A stretch of DNA of 64,000 bases from Sanghuangporus weigelae. Taxonomy: Eukaryota > Basidiomycota > Agaricomycetes > Hymenochaetales > Hymenochaetaceae. Both the position numbers and the translations under genes were made by a program. The notes beneath the pieces are model-generated. The model ran no database searches. It saw only the letters and a program-made list of their open reading frames with translations, and had not been told where the DNA came from. Numbering within the stretch: the stretch's first letter is position 1; every line of letters begins with the position of its first letter. The stretch covers positions 3,782,001 to 3,846,000 of the forward strand of contig CP137319.1 of assembly GCA_033182465.1 (NCBI GenBank). Direction: 5' to 3'. Positions 10,750-21,957 of this stretch are shown here, piece after piece.

Positions 10750-13151
10750 ATGGCTTCACTTACTCTCCCCCTCCCCCGCGATGTACTCTCTATCATATGG
10801 AGGCATCTTGACGTACAATCTATAGCCAGACTTCGGCAGGTGAGTCTGCCCAATCATTTATAGGTTGGCTTGACAATTCGTTACCATTTGTCAGGCCTCC
10901 TCTGTGTTATCACACGAGCTAGCAAATGACAAGCAGTTATGGATTCATATCCTAGAAGACGCTAAAAGAAAACGACTCCCCATGCCTGCTAATCTTCGTG
11001 ATGTAAGCGAGGTGGAAGTCAGTTCGGTTGAATCATGGGTCAAACACGCCATCGTACTGGACCGTGGTTACAAGAGTTCTGGACATGAATCGTCCGTTTC
11101 CAGGCTCGGGCATCGTCCAGGACCTCCTGTCACATGGCTAAAGCTCATACTGGGGCGCTGGTGCTTAATTGCGGCTGCAGATGATAATAAAAGCGAAATG
11201 TCTCTCTGGGACATTACGACGGAAGGCGGACCACGTCGCGTCGCCAAAATCTATTTAGAAGCGCCTGTTATGGACGGTCACATCGACGTTTCCTCGGAAG
11301 AAATTAGATGCGCTGTAAGTGTAGGGACAGCGTGCGTCATTCTCCCCTCTACTCTATGTTGCCTAGCTTAGCTGACGGAAAGAGTCTAGACAACCATACA
11401 TCCTTATTTTTGGGATTCACCTATCCCCCGAGGCTGCTACCTTCCAGCAGCTTGCTCGAATGGAGAATGCCTCTCGTGTCCTATTCTTTAAAGCTCATCT
11501 GCTTGGGTTCGCGGTTTTCGAAGGGGACGACACGTATCCATACCTATCGAATTGGAAACTCGGGAAAACGCGTTGCTTGCGCATTTCACGAACTACCCCA
11601 GATATCAATTGTCCGTTTCCAATTGTCCGTTACTTGATGTCCTTTATTGTTATTTTGAACTTATATTTGCGTATCTAGGAGTCATGCATGGATATGTCCG
11701 TGCGTAACGGACTTATATTTACCTTGCATCACACTGCAGTCCATGTCTTCACCATGCAAGACATCAGCGGCGCCAATGACAATGATTGTCCTCGGCACAT
11801 CGCAGCGTTGACATTTCAAGATGAGCCAATTATGTATGGACAATTCGTAGATGGAATCGACCAGCCAAACAAGGACAAGGGCTCGGCAGCATTATATGTC
11901 TTGTATCAACACCAGGTTCCCGATCCGAGCTATATCTTGGCTCCGATATTCAAACAGGCATACATCTCATCTTACTCGATGCCCGGTCAGCCGGATGTAT
12001 TCTTCATGAAGGAATCCGTCATGCATCAGCCACCGAATGTCCCTCTGGAAGGATGTCCGTATCTGTATCAGGTCGGCTCGTCTGCTAGGACGCTTTTTGT
12101 TGCGACTTGTTTGACGCAACGGACTTGGAGGATTCCATCTGTGTTTTTTGCCTCTCTGCGTATTACAGGAGGCTGCTCTGATGGGTACCGGGTGGATGTT
12201 GACGAGTATAAAGTGTTTCATTCGCTGAACCTCCCTCTCCTACACCTTTTGTCCTGTGTTGACTTTGATGACGGAAGTGGCTTGCTCGTTATGGGAACAG
12301 TGTCAGGGGATGTGAGAGTCGCATCCGTCTTGCCAGAACGTATCGTAAAGCAAGACAGTGTTTGGTACCCTCTTGGCATCCATAGAAGGGATCGAAATCG
12401 ACCAAACTGCTTTTCTGAGGTGGGTAACATTTGTCGGTGTGCTTTTTGGTCGTTTTTAAATAGGTTCTAGATGCCGCCGGCGTTGCATCTTCCGTTATTC
12501 TATGATCTGCGAAGGAAGTATGGGTTCTACAACCCATTGCCAGACGATGTGGTGTCAAGCGTGACCTCAGGTTGGAGAGATGCGAGATTAGGCCGGATCG
12601 AACTTTCCGGCTGGTCAAATGACTGGGAGAAGTTTGATCGAGTGTGGGACTGGATACAGCCATTATCACGCTGGGGGCCATTAGATGAGGATTTCATGCA
12701 CGTGACTGACGGGATTTTTATGCGAATGAGACTGCATGCCCTCGGAGACATGATACCGCTATTATACTATCGCCACGAGGTTGTCTTTCGTATTGGCCAG
12801 CGTCTGTTCTATTCTAGGACGATGGATAATGATGATGACCACGAGGAATCCATGCAGCACTTATTGGGATTCCTGGGTGTTTTACCGATGACATACGACG
12901 AATTTCTCAATCGTCCTGCAGATGTCGTCGGACCATTGTCTGACTCCGATGTGTTAACCAATTTAGACTCATGTTCGATTTCGCACAGCTTGACTTGGAG
13001 AACGGATGCCGCCTTTTACGCCTACAAGATTCTCGAACATTATCAAACCACGCCGGGCCCGTCAATTGATATGGACGACATGGAGACATGGACGAATGAC
13101 GATTGGGACAGAAACGAGCATTACGTTACGAAAATGCGAGACACTTATTGA
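10750..13151 (+). CDS. Large F-box protein, basidiomycete type
   Basis: Five exons are likely: 10750-10839, 10895-11314, about 11385-11624, 11679-12419 and 12471-13151, for about 723 residues. Introns are 55, 70, 54 and 51 nt; the first (GTGAGT...TCAG), second donor (GTAAGT) and fourth are clear, while the third donor is weaker (GTCCGT). The start MASLTLPLPRDVLSII is an F-box onset and IWRHLDVQSIARLRQ its second half. The body has repeated short beta-strand-like units (WDITTEGG, SVRNGLIFTLHHTAVHVF, LLVMGTVSGDVRVASV) that suggest a divergent beta-propeller, which would be the substrate-binding part. The tail is acidic and Trp-rich with SNDWEKFDRVWDWIQPL. Expected role by family: SCF ubiquitin-ligase adaptor; substrate unknown. 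An upstream in-frame ATG at 10675 is less likely because the F-box normally sits at the N-terminus. Confidence 0.7.
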
Positions 13152-13439
13152 CCCCGGTTTTCGTACGAACCTTAACATCCTTCAAATACTTCCTGTACTT
13201 GGAGAACCATCGATGAACGCGCATCAATGCATCATAAATACTTGGAATTGAAAGAAATGTTCACATTCATATTTTCTTTTTCCCGTTTCTTGTTCTGTTC
13301 ACTATTTCGTGCTTATGATGATTGCACATTCCAAAAGTATCTTACTCGCATACACATACAGTGACGCAAAAACTGATGCAATGATCGACACTTTTCGACT
13401 ATTTTGTAAATTACTCCACAAATACTTCAGCTGTTTTGT

Positions 13440-13765
13440 AATTCTCAGTCGTAGTAATAGTAGACGACTCTTGTATTCACCTTTTGTAATTCTACATGAA
13501 CAATGTTATGAATAATGGAATGGAAATAGGATAAGGAGAAGAAAGATACCCACCTCAGTTGTAGTAATAGTAGATGACTGAGGTGAGTGGCATGCGCAGT
13601 AGTTGTTGATATAGGCTGTGTCAGCTGCGTGTGACATAATAGGTGAAGAGAAAAGAAAATATAAAGGATTCTGCACGTGATCGATAAAGAGCTATTTAAA
13701 GTCGAAGAGATAATGAGATGTAAACAAAAGTCGAGTTGCACATAGAAAGACAATATCTTCAACAC
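13440..13765 (-). repeat. Probable 3' LTR of the copia fossil
   Basis: On the minus strand this starts TGTTGAAGATATTG directly after the polypurine tract. It has TTTAAATAG about 75 bases in and a short inverted repeat CACCTCAG/CTGAGGTG (13551-13588). The outer end is not certain because the partner LTR is absent. Confidence 0.5.
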
Positions 13766-16194
13766 TCCCCCTCGACGAGACACTAGTTCATTCCAAGTAT
13801 GGCAAGACAGTTCCTGTGTTTCTCTGCAGATAAGGGTTTTGTAAGAATATCAGCAGGGTTTTCATTTCCAGGGACGTGAACCAATTTGATGTGTCCTTTT
13901 TGGACTTCGTCTCGTATATGGTGGATGAGAATGTCAATGTGTTTTGTCTTGGAGAGATAGACTGAGTTTTCAGTCATTTGGAGAGTGGGCTGATTGTCCA
14001 TGTAGATAACTAAGGGCTGTTGGAATGGATGATTGACTTCAGAGAAGAAATTTATAAACCAGATTGCTTCTTGAGCACAGGCAGATAGCGCAATATATTC
14101 AGCCTCTGCAGTAGATTTCGAAATGACAGACTGCTTGTGAGATTTCCAGGCTACAGGTCCACCTTTCAGCATGAAAAGAAAACCAGTAGTTGATTTCCTA
14201 TCAGAAAGATCACCTGCCCAGTCAGAGTCCAAAAATGCAACAGGAGTTTCTGAACTGCTGAAGCAGTATACCAGACCAAGACTTTTAGTTCCTTTGAGGT
14301 ACTGGAGAACATGTTGAGTGGCTATCCAGTGTACCCTTCCTAGCTTATGCATGAATCTCATGAGGACATTTGCTGCAAAAGAAATATCAATCCTAAGAAT
14401 TGTTGCCATCTATAGTAATTCACCAACCAATTGAGCATATGGCCATAGTGGATTGCTAAAACATTCACCCTCATTGTGCTCAAAGACAGTAAGTGCTCTG
14501 ACAGCCATTGGAGTTTTTACAGGGGGAGCATCATTGAGGCTGTATTTCACAAGTGCACATTCGATCTTCTGCCTTATGGTAAGTTTGATGATTCCCTCAC
14601 TTCACATAAAATGGATATTCATTCCCAACACGATGTTTTCGATGTTAGGGTCCTTCTCTTTGAAATCAAAGAACTGACTGATTCCATTTTTGAAGTGAAG
14701 AGTTTCTGTTGTTGGTTTGCCAGAGAACATAGTGCATTTTGCATTGCAGTCGTCGATGTGAGTTGTCAATAAGGTCTCCCCCTCGTTGTCTGAGCGAACA
14801 TATATGCTTGGAGCAGTAATACATTTCTTATAGTTGAGTTCATCCAGTTTAAGAGTGAAGTGTTCTGACCATGCTCTTGCACCCTGCTTGAGACTGTATA
14901 GGGCCTTAGAAAGATGGCAGATGGGGCGACAGAACCCTAGAACGTTGAAACCAGTAGGGTATTCGATGAGGATACTCTTATCTAATAGACTGTTGAGGTA
15001 AGCAGATGTAATGTCAATTGTTATGAGGTTGCTATTTGTGTGTGCAGAGAGTGCAATGATGATTTTGGCAGTTATGAAATCACCAGATGCAGTGAAAGTT
15101 TTGCTGAACTTGAGACCTGGGATTTAGGTGTCGCCTCTGGTAACCTAGTGGGCGTGGTAGTCCAGTGACCTATCAGGTTGTTCTTTGAGGTTAAATAACC
15201 ACATACCCTTGATGATGTGTTTGTTTGATGGACATTTGATGACTTGCCAGCATTTCATTTCAGTGAGTTTATTGTCTTCATATTGCATGACTTTGATCTA
15301 TTTGTTAGTGTTTGTTGAATGGAGGGCTTCTTCAAGGGTTTTAGGGATAGGAGTATCAGCAATGAAATGGGTCATAGTGGCAGAATTAACAAATTCTGAT
15401 AGACCTGGAAGAGTATCAAGATAGTGAAGTGTTGTTTCTTGTTGTTGGCTTGCTTTTGAACATTTGATAGGCATATGAGGATGATTAGAACAATGAAGTG
15501 CTTTGGTAGGGGGTTTGGAGATTTCCTCGGGCAGATGAGCTTCTTCATCGTTGTTGAAAAGGTAAATTTCATTGGCCAAGGAGGGATCGTGTGGGGAGGA
15601 GTGCAAGTATGTGTTGAGTTCATTGAAAAGAATGTCCCGAGAGTAGAAAATTTGACGTGTTGTTGAGTCCATTAGTCGGTATGCTGCGTCATCTCTGTAC
15701 CCAAGAGAATGCATTTCTTGGATTTTAGATCAAGTTTGTGGCACTTTTCTGGTGGTATGCACATATATGTGATGGTGCTGAATGTATGAATGTGACTGAC
15801 ATCGGGTTTCTTGTCATACATGATTTCAAAGGGTGACTTGTGCACGACTTTGGATTTTCCAACACGGTTGTGAAGGTATGTGAAAGTGGCATAAGCTTCT
15901 GCCAGTAAGGTTTGGGGAGCTGTGCGAAGGAGAGCATTGCTTGAATGACATTGGCTCCTGTTTGGTTCATGCATTCTATTCTGCCATTTATCTTATGATG
16001 ATATGAGACTATTAAGTGATGATGGATGGTATTTGCATCATTGAAAGATGACATTCCTTGATTGATGAACTTGGTCCCATTATCTGAGTGCAATGCTTTC
16101 ACGGAGAGTCTGAATTGATTCTTGAACTCAATGCATAAGTGCTGCCAGAGGTTTAGAATTCCAGTTGACTCCTTAGAAGTATGAAAGGATCCTG
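13440..16194 (-). mobile_element. Ty1/copia retrotransposon fossil, partial
   Basis: Read on the minus strand, the order is integrase core (about 16190-15670, with HSDNGTKF and an LP-PYWQ block), a reverse transcriptase region (about 15300-14410), RNase H (14409-13783, with DSDWAGD, KSTAEAEY and PADILTKPL) and a 3' LTR. Integrase before RT is the copia order. A G-rich polypurine tract (about 13766-13776) precedes the LTR. The element is old and broken, with roughly ten or more breaks. Its 5' part (gag, protease, start of integrase) is missing because another LTR element begins at 16195. Confidence 0.85.
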
Positions 16195-17283
16195 TTAGGT
16201 GGCGAGACTAACAGACATCGATCTCGAGGCCTCAACACAACAACAAGCGAATATAACCAACGATCAAGTTAAACCTGATCGCCGAGTGGTCACCCGCTGT
16301 ATGATCGATAGGGTGGGTGGACGATCGGACTAGGTCTGTAGGTGTGATCCTAGCAGGCTAGGGTGTTCGATTCTATAGGGAGCGAGCGAGAACGAATTGG
16401 GAAAACCAAACAAAGAATGGTGATCCGGAAGACTCCCCTGAGACAGACCGAGACTCCGGCCTACTCTGTGGGAACCGTGGGCAGTCGGAATACCTCCGGC
16501 CGGTACGGTCGGTGTAGAGATACCTATGGGTTTGAGCTCGGATCTGCTCTATTTGGACGATCTGACATGCCGATCATCAGAACGATTGACCATGACCATA
16601 TGTGGAAGGATCTGCAGTGTGAATCAGTAGGTTGTGCATTTACGGTTCAGCAGCCTTATGTTCCCCTCCATCCAGCCTTGCCCTCTATTGTCTACCCCTT
16701 TCAGGCGACAGGCTGTGTTGCTGATGACTTGGTTGGATGTCCATATTTACATTTTATTTGGTTTCTTTCCTTATCTATCTCCCTAAATCATGTTCCGAGC
16801 TTTTGTTGTATGGGTGGCTCACTACTGTATATAAGCCTCCTGTGCCGCTCTAATGAAAAAGGAGAGCCCCAGAACGCCCCAGTTTCGATACCTATCATCT
16901 CCAGTCAAGTTCCCTAGTCTCCCAGCTTCATCTCAGTTCGTTCCCTCAAGTTCCAGTCCAGTTCCGACAGTTGCACCAGTTGTGCATACAGCCTAGTCCA
17001 GCAGACCATCGATTTTGCTCTAGCTCCATCAGTTCTCCACCGATCATCTCGGTCCAGAGTTCGTTCAAATCGTCTCATCGTTCCCCATCTTTGATTGTTT
17101 TCATCGGGGTGTTCCGCTTTGTTCCGCTTTGTTGCGACGAGTTCCGATTTTACGATAGTTTTCCAATACCTTGTTCAGTCTGTATCTCCCCCATTTCTTA
17201 TCCGTTCATTGTGATTCTTGATCCGATAGGATCGTGTCGACGAGTATTTTTGATTCCTTGTTTTACATCATCGACTCAGTTAG
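16195..17283 (+). repeat. Older LTR element, left part (interrupted by E1)
   Basis: The block begins TGTTAGGTGGCGAG inside the copia fossil and has a TATA-like TGTATATAAG near 16827 followed by a TC-rich leader, as in fungal gypsy LTRs. It stops at GTTAG, the target duplication of E1, and continues at 41886. Its first 107 bases recur at 55877. No long coding frame is seen. Reading it as a plus-oriented LTR is inference. Confidence 0.5.
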
Positions 17284-18795
17284 TGTTAAGGAGTAGGCCC
17301 GGGGTTACACCGGTTTGATCCTTTTGCCTAAGCAGCGGTGTGTTGTGCAGAGGTGATCTTATCTACCCACGTCTGGCTGTACCACGCGGTCCCTTACTAG
17401 CCTTCCTAGTCGCGGTCCGAGTTATGGATGCTTTCAGATACGAGGTAATAGTAAAGCAGGTTGGGATTTCCAAGAGGCGTGATAGTACAAAGCACACAGT
17501 AATAGCTCGCTGTAGGGCAAGCTTTACACCAGTGTGTTAAGAGGATCGAAAGATGGGGAAATGAGGGCCTAATCCTACAACTATTTATGCTCCCAGATAT
17601 TCCATTTTCCGTCCTATTTCTTACTCATCCTGTCTCCACTTTACTCCACTTTCCTCCACCATTACATCTGTTCCTTTGTCATCCTGCTGCGCTTCGCTCC
17701 ACTTTGCTCCAATCTTTGTAAGGTCGTCTCCACTATGACAGAATTCTTTGGAGTTGCTGACTGAGACAATAGAGGTGGTGCTCCGATATGGAATGCTCCA
17801 CTGTCAGTACTCCATAACGATGTCATTGCCGTCATTGAGTGGCATCTTTGCTCTTGGAGCGATGTAGGCTGCTCGGTATGTGATTCTTCGGAATTCATCT
17901 CGAGGTCCAGCGAGGGTAAGCATAACTCGCACGTCAGTGTTAAGGTGTCGGGTCGGTGTAGAGTATGGTCCAAGGCATATCATGAACTGCATAAGCTCTG
18001 CTGGTGGGTTCTGCTGGGTTCTGGTGACTAGCCATGCTTTGCCTTCGTATCGTATATCTCGAATGTAGCGCCATATCCTTCGTTGTATAAGGAGTTGTAA
18101 TTGCTTGGTTTCCAGGTTCGCATCTCTCGGTAAATAAAGGTTTGCCTGTATCGTAGATGCTGGACATGGTGTGTGCAACTCCGGTCTATACCATCCAATC
18201 ATTCTCCAAGTTATCGGGTTCGCAGTTCGAGGGGTCCGAGTTGTGATCGTGAGTTCCTCTCGTTTCTTGGGTACTATTGGGCTTGGTGGATTGGAATGCA
18301 TTGTATCCTGAAGGTGTCGCTCGGTTTCGATGTGACAGTCACGCGTACCAACCGTTGCCGTGCATACTAAGTAGTATACTTCATAAAGGATCATGTAAAC
18401 TCGTGCACAGACTTGACAGTGCTGAAATGCCAGTGAGGTCTCCATAAACCTTATTAGCCTTTAGCCTTTTAGCGTTTAGGCTTTAGTAGTTGTGCTTCTG
18501 GACTTCTAAGAAGTTTGATCGCTTCTTTTGATCGAGGTCGCTCTGGTTGCTTGGTCGGCGGCGTTAGAGTGGTAGTCCGCGGTAATAGGCGGTCGGCGGT
18601 GTTAGCTGTTAGCGGGATTACGTATCCGCTTCGGTGCTTCTAGCGCTCGGGTGGTAACGGGTTACTGTTGCCTAGGCCGCTCGATTGCTTGGGCCTTTGA
18701 TAGCTGGCTTGGTTACCGATCGCGTTTGGAAAGCTGATCGTGTAGATCTGTTGATCGTGTCGATCCTGATGCGAGTTTTTGAGCGGATCCTTTCA
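17284..18795 (-). repeat. E1 3' LTR
   Basis: 1512 bp, TG...CA ends, minus orientation. It adjoins the polypurine tract (C run at 18801-18807 on the plus strand). U3 holds the 213-residue ORF. Identical by eye to the E1 5' LTR. Confidence 0.95.
17804..18445 (-). CDS. U3-encoded 213-residue ORF (E1 3' LTR copy)
   Basis: Same ORF as described at 20393-21034. In this position, the 3' LTR, it would lie in the 3' part of E1's own transcript. Confidence 0.5.
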   Translation of the reverse strand: METSLAFQHCQVCARVYMILYEVYYLVCTATVGTRDCHIETERHLQDTMHSNPPSPIVPKKREELTITTRTPRTANPITWRMIGWYRPELHTPCPASTIQANLYLPRDANLETKQLQLLIQRRIWRYIRDIRYEGKAWLVTRTQQNPPAELMQFMICLGPYSTPTRHLNTDVRVMLTLAGPRDEFRRITYRAAYIAPRAKMPLNDGNDIVMEY

Positions 18796-18919
18796 CTACA
18801 CCCCCCCTAAGATGAACTTTCGGAGAAATGTTCATCCTAATCCGTGAGAAAGCTCGGATAAAGGGTCGCCTAGTGATGGTTGATTTTTGCTATCAAACCA
18901 TCATCATCTCTGCTCCAAA

Positions 18920-19235
18920 ATGTCGAAAGTCGCCGCTGCTGTTACTGTTTTTGTCGTTATTGTCGCGATTTTCGGCCTAAATCATTGGATTTTGGAGCGT
19001 AAGAGGCGTGCTCAGGTAAGTGATGCATGCTCTGTGCTGTTTCGAGTTGTTAATCATCCTCTAGGAGGCTGACTTCGAAATGCAATCGTTCCAGCGCGAT
19101 GTTACTACTGTCGCGCTTCGAGTTCACCTCGCGCTCGGTTATGACGTTGAGGATATCGATCCAGTCGTCGAAAATGCAGGTATTGCTTCGCAGGAACGTC
19201 GTGAAAAGGGTGTCTGGGAAGACATTGACTTGTAA
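18920..19235 (+). CDS. Antisense spliced small membrane protein (E1 copy)
   Basis: Exons 18920-19015 and 19065-19235; the 49-nt intron runs GTAAGT to CTCTAG. The predicted product is 88 residues. It is oriented opposite to E1 and lies between the element's 3' ORF and its polypurine tract. See the E3 copy (52736-53051) for the full description. An upstream ATG at 18887 would add 11 residues. Confidence 0.6.
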
Positions 19236-19773
19236 AGGGTGGTGGGAAGGGATATGAATATGAAATGTGCATCATGTAAAGAATGTGACGCAATTGAAAG
19301 TGATAAGAAAGAAATCATAAAGTCGTTAATGAATAAGTTTTATACCAATTTGGGAGTGAAGTTCCAGGTGTTTACCTACGGCTCTTCAACCCCCAAATGG
19401 AGTTTTTCGAAGAAAGAGTGTAATTGGAGTGCCTTTCAGCGTGAAGGCACATCCTAGCATGATGCAAGGGAGTGACTTCACGTAAACCTTTGGCTTCTCC
19501 GTTGCATAGAGAGTAATAAAAGGTAGCATAATCTGCTAATTCGGAGCCGGCACAATAAAACAATATACAAAATGTCTAGGCCCTTGTAGGTTCTTTGACA
19601 CTTCTGCATAGTGCTTCATTTGTGCTGGTTGGCCGAATAAGCGTGAAATAAAGAGGTGCATAAAGCATAATTTGGTCGGATGTGACCATAAATATCATAA
19701 GGTAAGAATGAAATGCATAATTGACCATGTCGGGTCACGATATGGGAAAGGGGTTGCATAAAAGAAGAGTTGT

Positions 19774-20042
19774 TTACAAATCTTCGGATTCTTCGGCCTC
19801 AGGTGTAGTCCGGGCCGAGTTCGCTGGGGTATATAGTTCCCTGCTTTCACCTTCTTCACTTGACTCTGTATCGTCGGAGTGTATGTACATGTCCTCCTGT
19901 TCCGACATAGTAAGCATCTCGTCCGGCTGGTAGAGTTCGTTCGGGTACTGGTAGACTGAGATCATCAGATCTTCCAGCAAGGGGTGTCGTGTAGCCTGTA
20001 GTTTTTCTCTGGCTTCTTCCTCTCGGTTGTTGAGTTCCATAA
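19774..20042 (-). pseudogene. E1 3' ORF, C-terminal part (cut by E2)
   Basis: Encodes the acidic end of the 3' ORF from ELNNREEEAREKL to the stop at 19774. The upstream part lies at 32355-33084, on the far side of E2. The split is due to the E2 insertion at CATAA. Confidence 0.85.
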
Positions 20043-20392
20043 TGAAAGGATCCGCTCAAAAACTCGCATCAGGATCGACACGATCAACAGATCTACACGA
20101 TCAGCTTTCCAAACGCGACCGGTAACCAAGCCAGCTATCAAAGGCCCAAGCAATCGAGCGGCCTAGGCAACAGTAACCCGTTACCACCCGAGCGCTAGAA
20201 GCACCGAAGCGGATACGTAATCCCGCTAACAGCTAACACCGCCGACCGCCTATTACCGCGGACTACCACTCTAACGCTGCCGACCAAGCAACCAGAGCGA
20301 CCTCGATCAAAAGAAGCGATCAAACTTCTTAGAAGTCCAGAAGCACAACTACTAAAGCCTAAACGCTAAAAGGCTAAAGGCTAATAAGGTTT

Positions 20393-21034
20393 ATGGAGAC
20401 CTCACTGGCATTTCAGCACTGTCAAGTCTGTGCACGAGTTTACATGGTCCTTTATGAAGTATACTACTTAGTATGCACGGCAACGGTTGGTACGCGTGAC
20501 TGTCACATCGAAACCGAGCGACACCTTCAGGATACAATGCATTCCAATCCACCAAGCCCAATAGTACCCAAGAAACGAGAGGAACTCACGATCACAACTC
20601 GGACCCCTCGAACTGCGAACCCGATAACTTGGAGAATGATTGGATGGTATAGACCGGAGTTGCACACACCATGTCCAGCATCTACGATACAGGCAAACCT
20701 TTATTTACCGAGAGATGCGAACCTGGAAACCAAGCAATTACAACTCCTCATACAACGAAGGATATGGCGCTACATTCGAGATATACGATACGAAGGCAAA
20801 GCATGGCTAGTCACCAGAACCCAGCAGAACCCACCAGCAGAGCTTATGCAGTTCATGATATGCCTTGGACCATACTCTACACCGACCCGACACCTTAACA
20901 CTGACGTGCGAGTTATGCTTACCCTCGCTGGACCTCGAGATGAATTCCGAAGAATCACATACCGAGCAGCCTACATCGCTCCAAGAGCAAAGATGCCACT
21001 CAATGACGGCAATGACATCGTTATGGAGTACTGA
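20393..21034 (+). CDS. U3-encoded 213-residue ORF (E2 5' LTR)
   Basis: The frame runs METSLAFQHCQVCARVYMV to NDGNDIVMEY. Four Cys lie in the first 37 residues along with a hydrophobic stretch (about 14-33, VYMVLYEVYYLVC) that could be a membrane anchor. The middle is Pro/Thr/Arg-rich, and the last 70 residues are mixed basic. I recognise no domain. It is open in all six LTR copies, but these copies are almost identical, so that is weak evidence of selection. In the 5' LTR it lies upstream of the promoter; only the 3' LTR copy would be in the element's transcript. A precedent is the sag gene in U3 of mouse mammary tumour virus. A shorter overlapping frame (20865-21176) is probably a shadow. 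Confidence 0.5.
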   Translation: METSLAFQHCQVCARVYMVLYEVYYLVCTATVGTRDCHIETERHLQDTMHSNPPSPIVPKKREELTITTRTPRTANPITWRMIGWYRPELHTPCPASTIQANLYLPRDANLETKQLQLLIQRRIWRYIRDIRYEGKAWLVTRTQQNPPAELMQFMICLGPYSTPTRHLNTDVRVMLTLAGPRDEFRRITYRAAYIAPRAKMPLNDGNDIVMEY

Positions 21035-21248
21035 CAGTGGAGCATTCCATATCGGAGCACCACCTCTATTGTCTCAGTCAGCAACTCCAAAGAATTCTGT
21101 CATAGTGGAGATGACCTTACAAAGATTGGAGCAAAGTGGAGCGAAGCGCAGCAGGATGACAAAGGAACAGATGTAATGGTGGAGGAAAGTGGAGTAAAGT
21201 GGAGACAGGATGAGTAAGAAATAGGACGGAAAATGGAATATCTGGGAG

Positions 21249-21257
21249 CATAAATAG
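21249..21257 (+). promoter_or_regulatory. TATA box of E2 5' LTR
   Basis: CATAAATAG lies 27-36 bases before ATCTTTCGATCC (21284-21295), which pairs with the primer-binding site. This places the transcript start near 21280. Confidence 0.65.
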
Positions 21258-21556
21258 TTGTAGGATTAGGCCCTCATTTCCCCATCTTTCGATCCTCTTA
21301 ACACACTGGTGTAAAGCTTGCCCTACAGCGAGCTATTACTGTGTGCTTTGTACTATCACGCCTCTTGGAAATCCCAATCTGCTTTACTATTACCTCGTAT
21401 CTGAAAACATCCATAACTCGGACCGCGACTAGGAAGGCTAGTAAGGGACCGCGTGGTACAGCCAGACGTGGGTAGATAAGATCACCTCTGCACAACACAC
21501 CGCTGCTTAGGCAAAAGGATTGAACCGGTGTAACCCCGGGCCTACTCCCTAACATT

Positions 21557-21568
21557 GGATCGAAAGAT
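21557..21568 (+). other. Primer-binding site, self-priming type
   Basis: GGATCGAAAGAT starts two bases after the LTR end and is the exact reverse complement of 21284-21295 in R. No tRNA 3' end was recognised as a better match. In Tf1/sushi elements the transcript's own 5' end primes minus-strand synthesis. Confidence 0.65.
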
Positions 21569-21615
21569 CACTCGCTAGTTTTACCACCACCTCTCACGGG
21601 CAAGGTTCTTGGCTA

Positions 21616-21957
21616 GTGTTTCATCGAGGCGAGGACCGTCGACCTCAAGTCCCTATCGACGTCACTAGTTTCGAGACTAGTACCCATATCGAATCCTCAG
21701 GACAAGTGCACATCCTGGAGAACGACAAACCCGATTCACTTAAATCACATATCTACTATCATAACCCCTACAACGACGAAGTGTACCTAATAGCAAAGGC
21801 ATCTGGTAGCCCTGCAGTTGGGAGCACGCAAACAACAACCACGAAAGTAGCAGCAGTCCCTTCCACTATTGCTACATTCGACGAGAAAGGAACTACTTGG
21901 TTAACAGCACCAAGGAACAATAACCCTGAAGCATCAGGCGAGAAACGAAGTTCATGA
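21616..21957 (+). CDS. E2 leader ORF, 113 residues, unknown
   Basis: Starts MFHRGEDRRPQVPIDV, contains HIYYHNPYNDEVYLIAKASG and a Thr/Ser-rich C-terminus. It is the first ORF after the primer-binding site. Its stop overlaps the start of the 344-residue ORF as ATGA (21954-21957), an arrangement that can support termination-reinitiation. No domain recognised. The same ORF stands in E1 and E3 with one or two residue differences. Confidence 0.55.
   Translation: MFHRGEDRRPQVPIDVTSFETSTHIESSGQVHILENDKPDSLKSHIYYHNPYNDEVYLIAKASGSPAVGSTQTTTTKVAAVPSTIATFDEKGTTWLTAPRNNNPEASGEKRSS

Larger units (their letters stand above)
20043..21554 (+). repeat. E2 5' LTR
   Basis: Begins TGAAAGGATCCGCTC and ends CTCCCTAACA. 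U3 is unusually long (about 1.24 kb) because it holds a 213-residue ORF. Six GTGGAG words lie between 21035 and 21215, just before a TATA-like CATAAATAG. R/U5 is about 270 bp. Confidence 0.97.

Noticed and set aside
16270-16301. tRNA A-box-like GCCGAGTGGTCAC, possible SINE head
   Set aside because: No B box follows in either copy (16195 or 55877), so a tRNA-derived SINE is not supported.
20865-21176. 103-residue frame overlapping the end of the U3 ORF in every LTR
   Set aside because: Overlaps the longer ORF in another frame and runs into the GTGGAG promoter array; likely a shadow.
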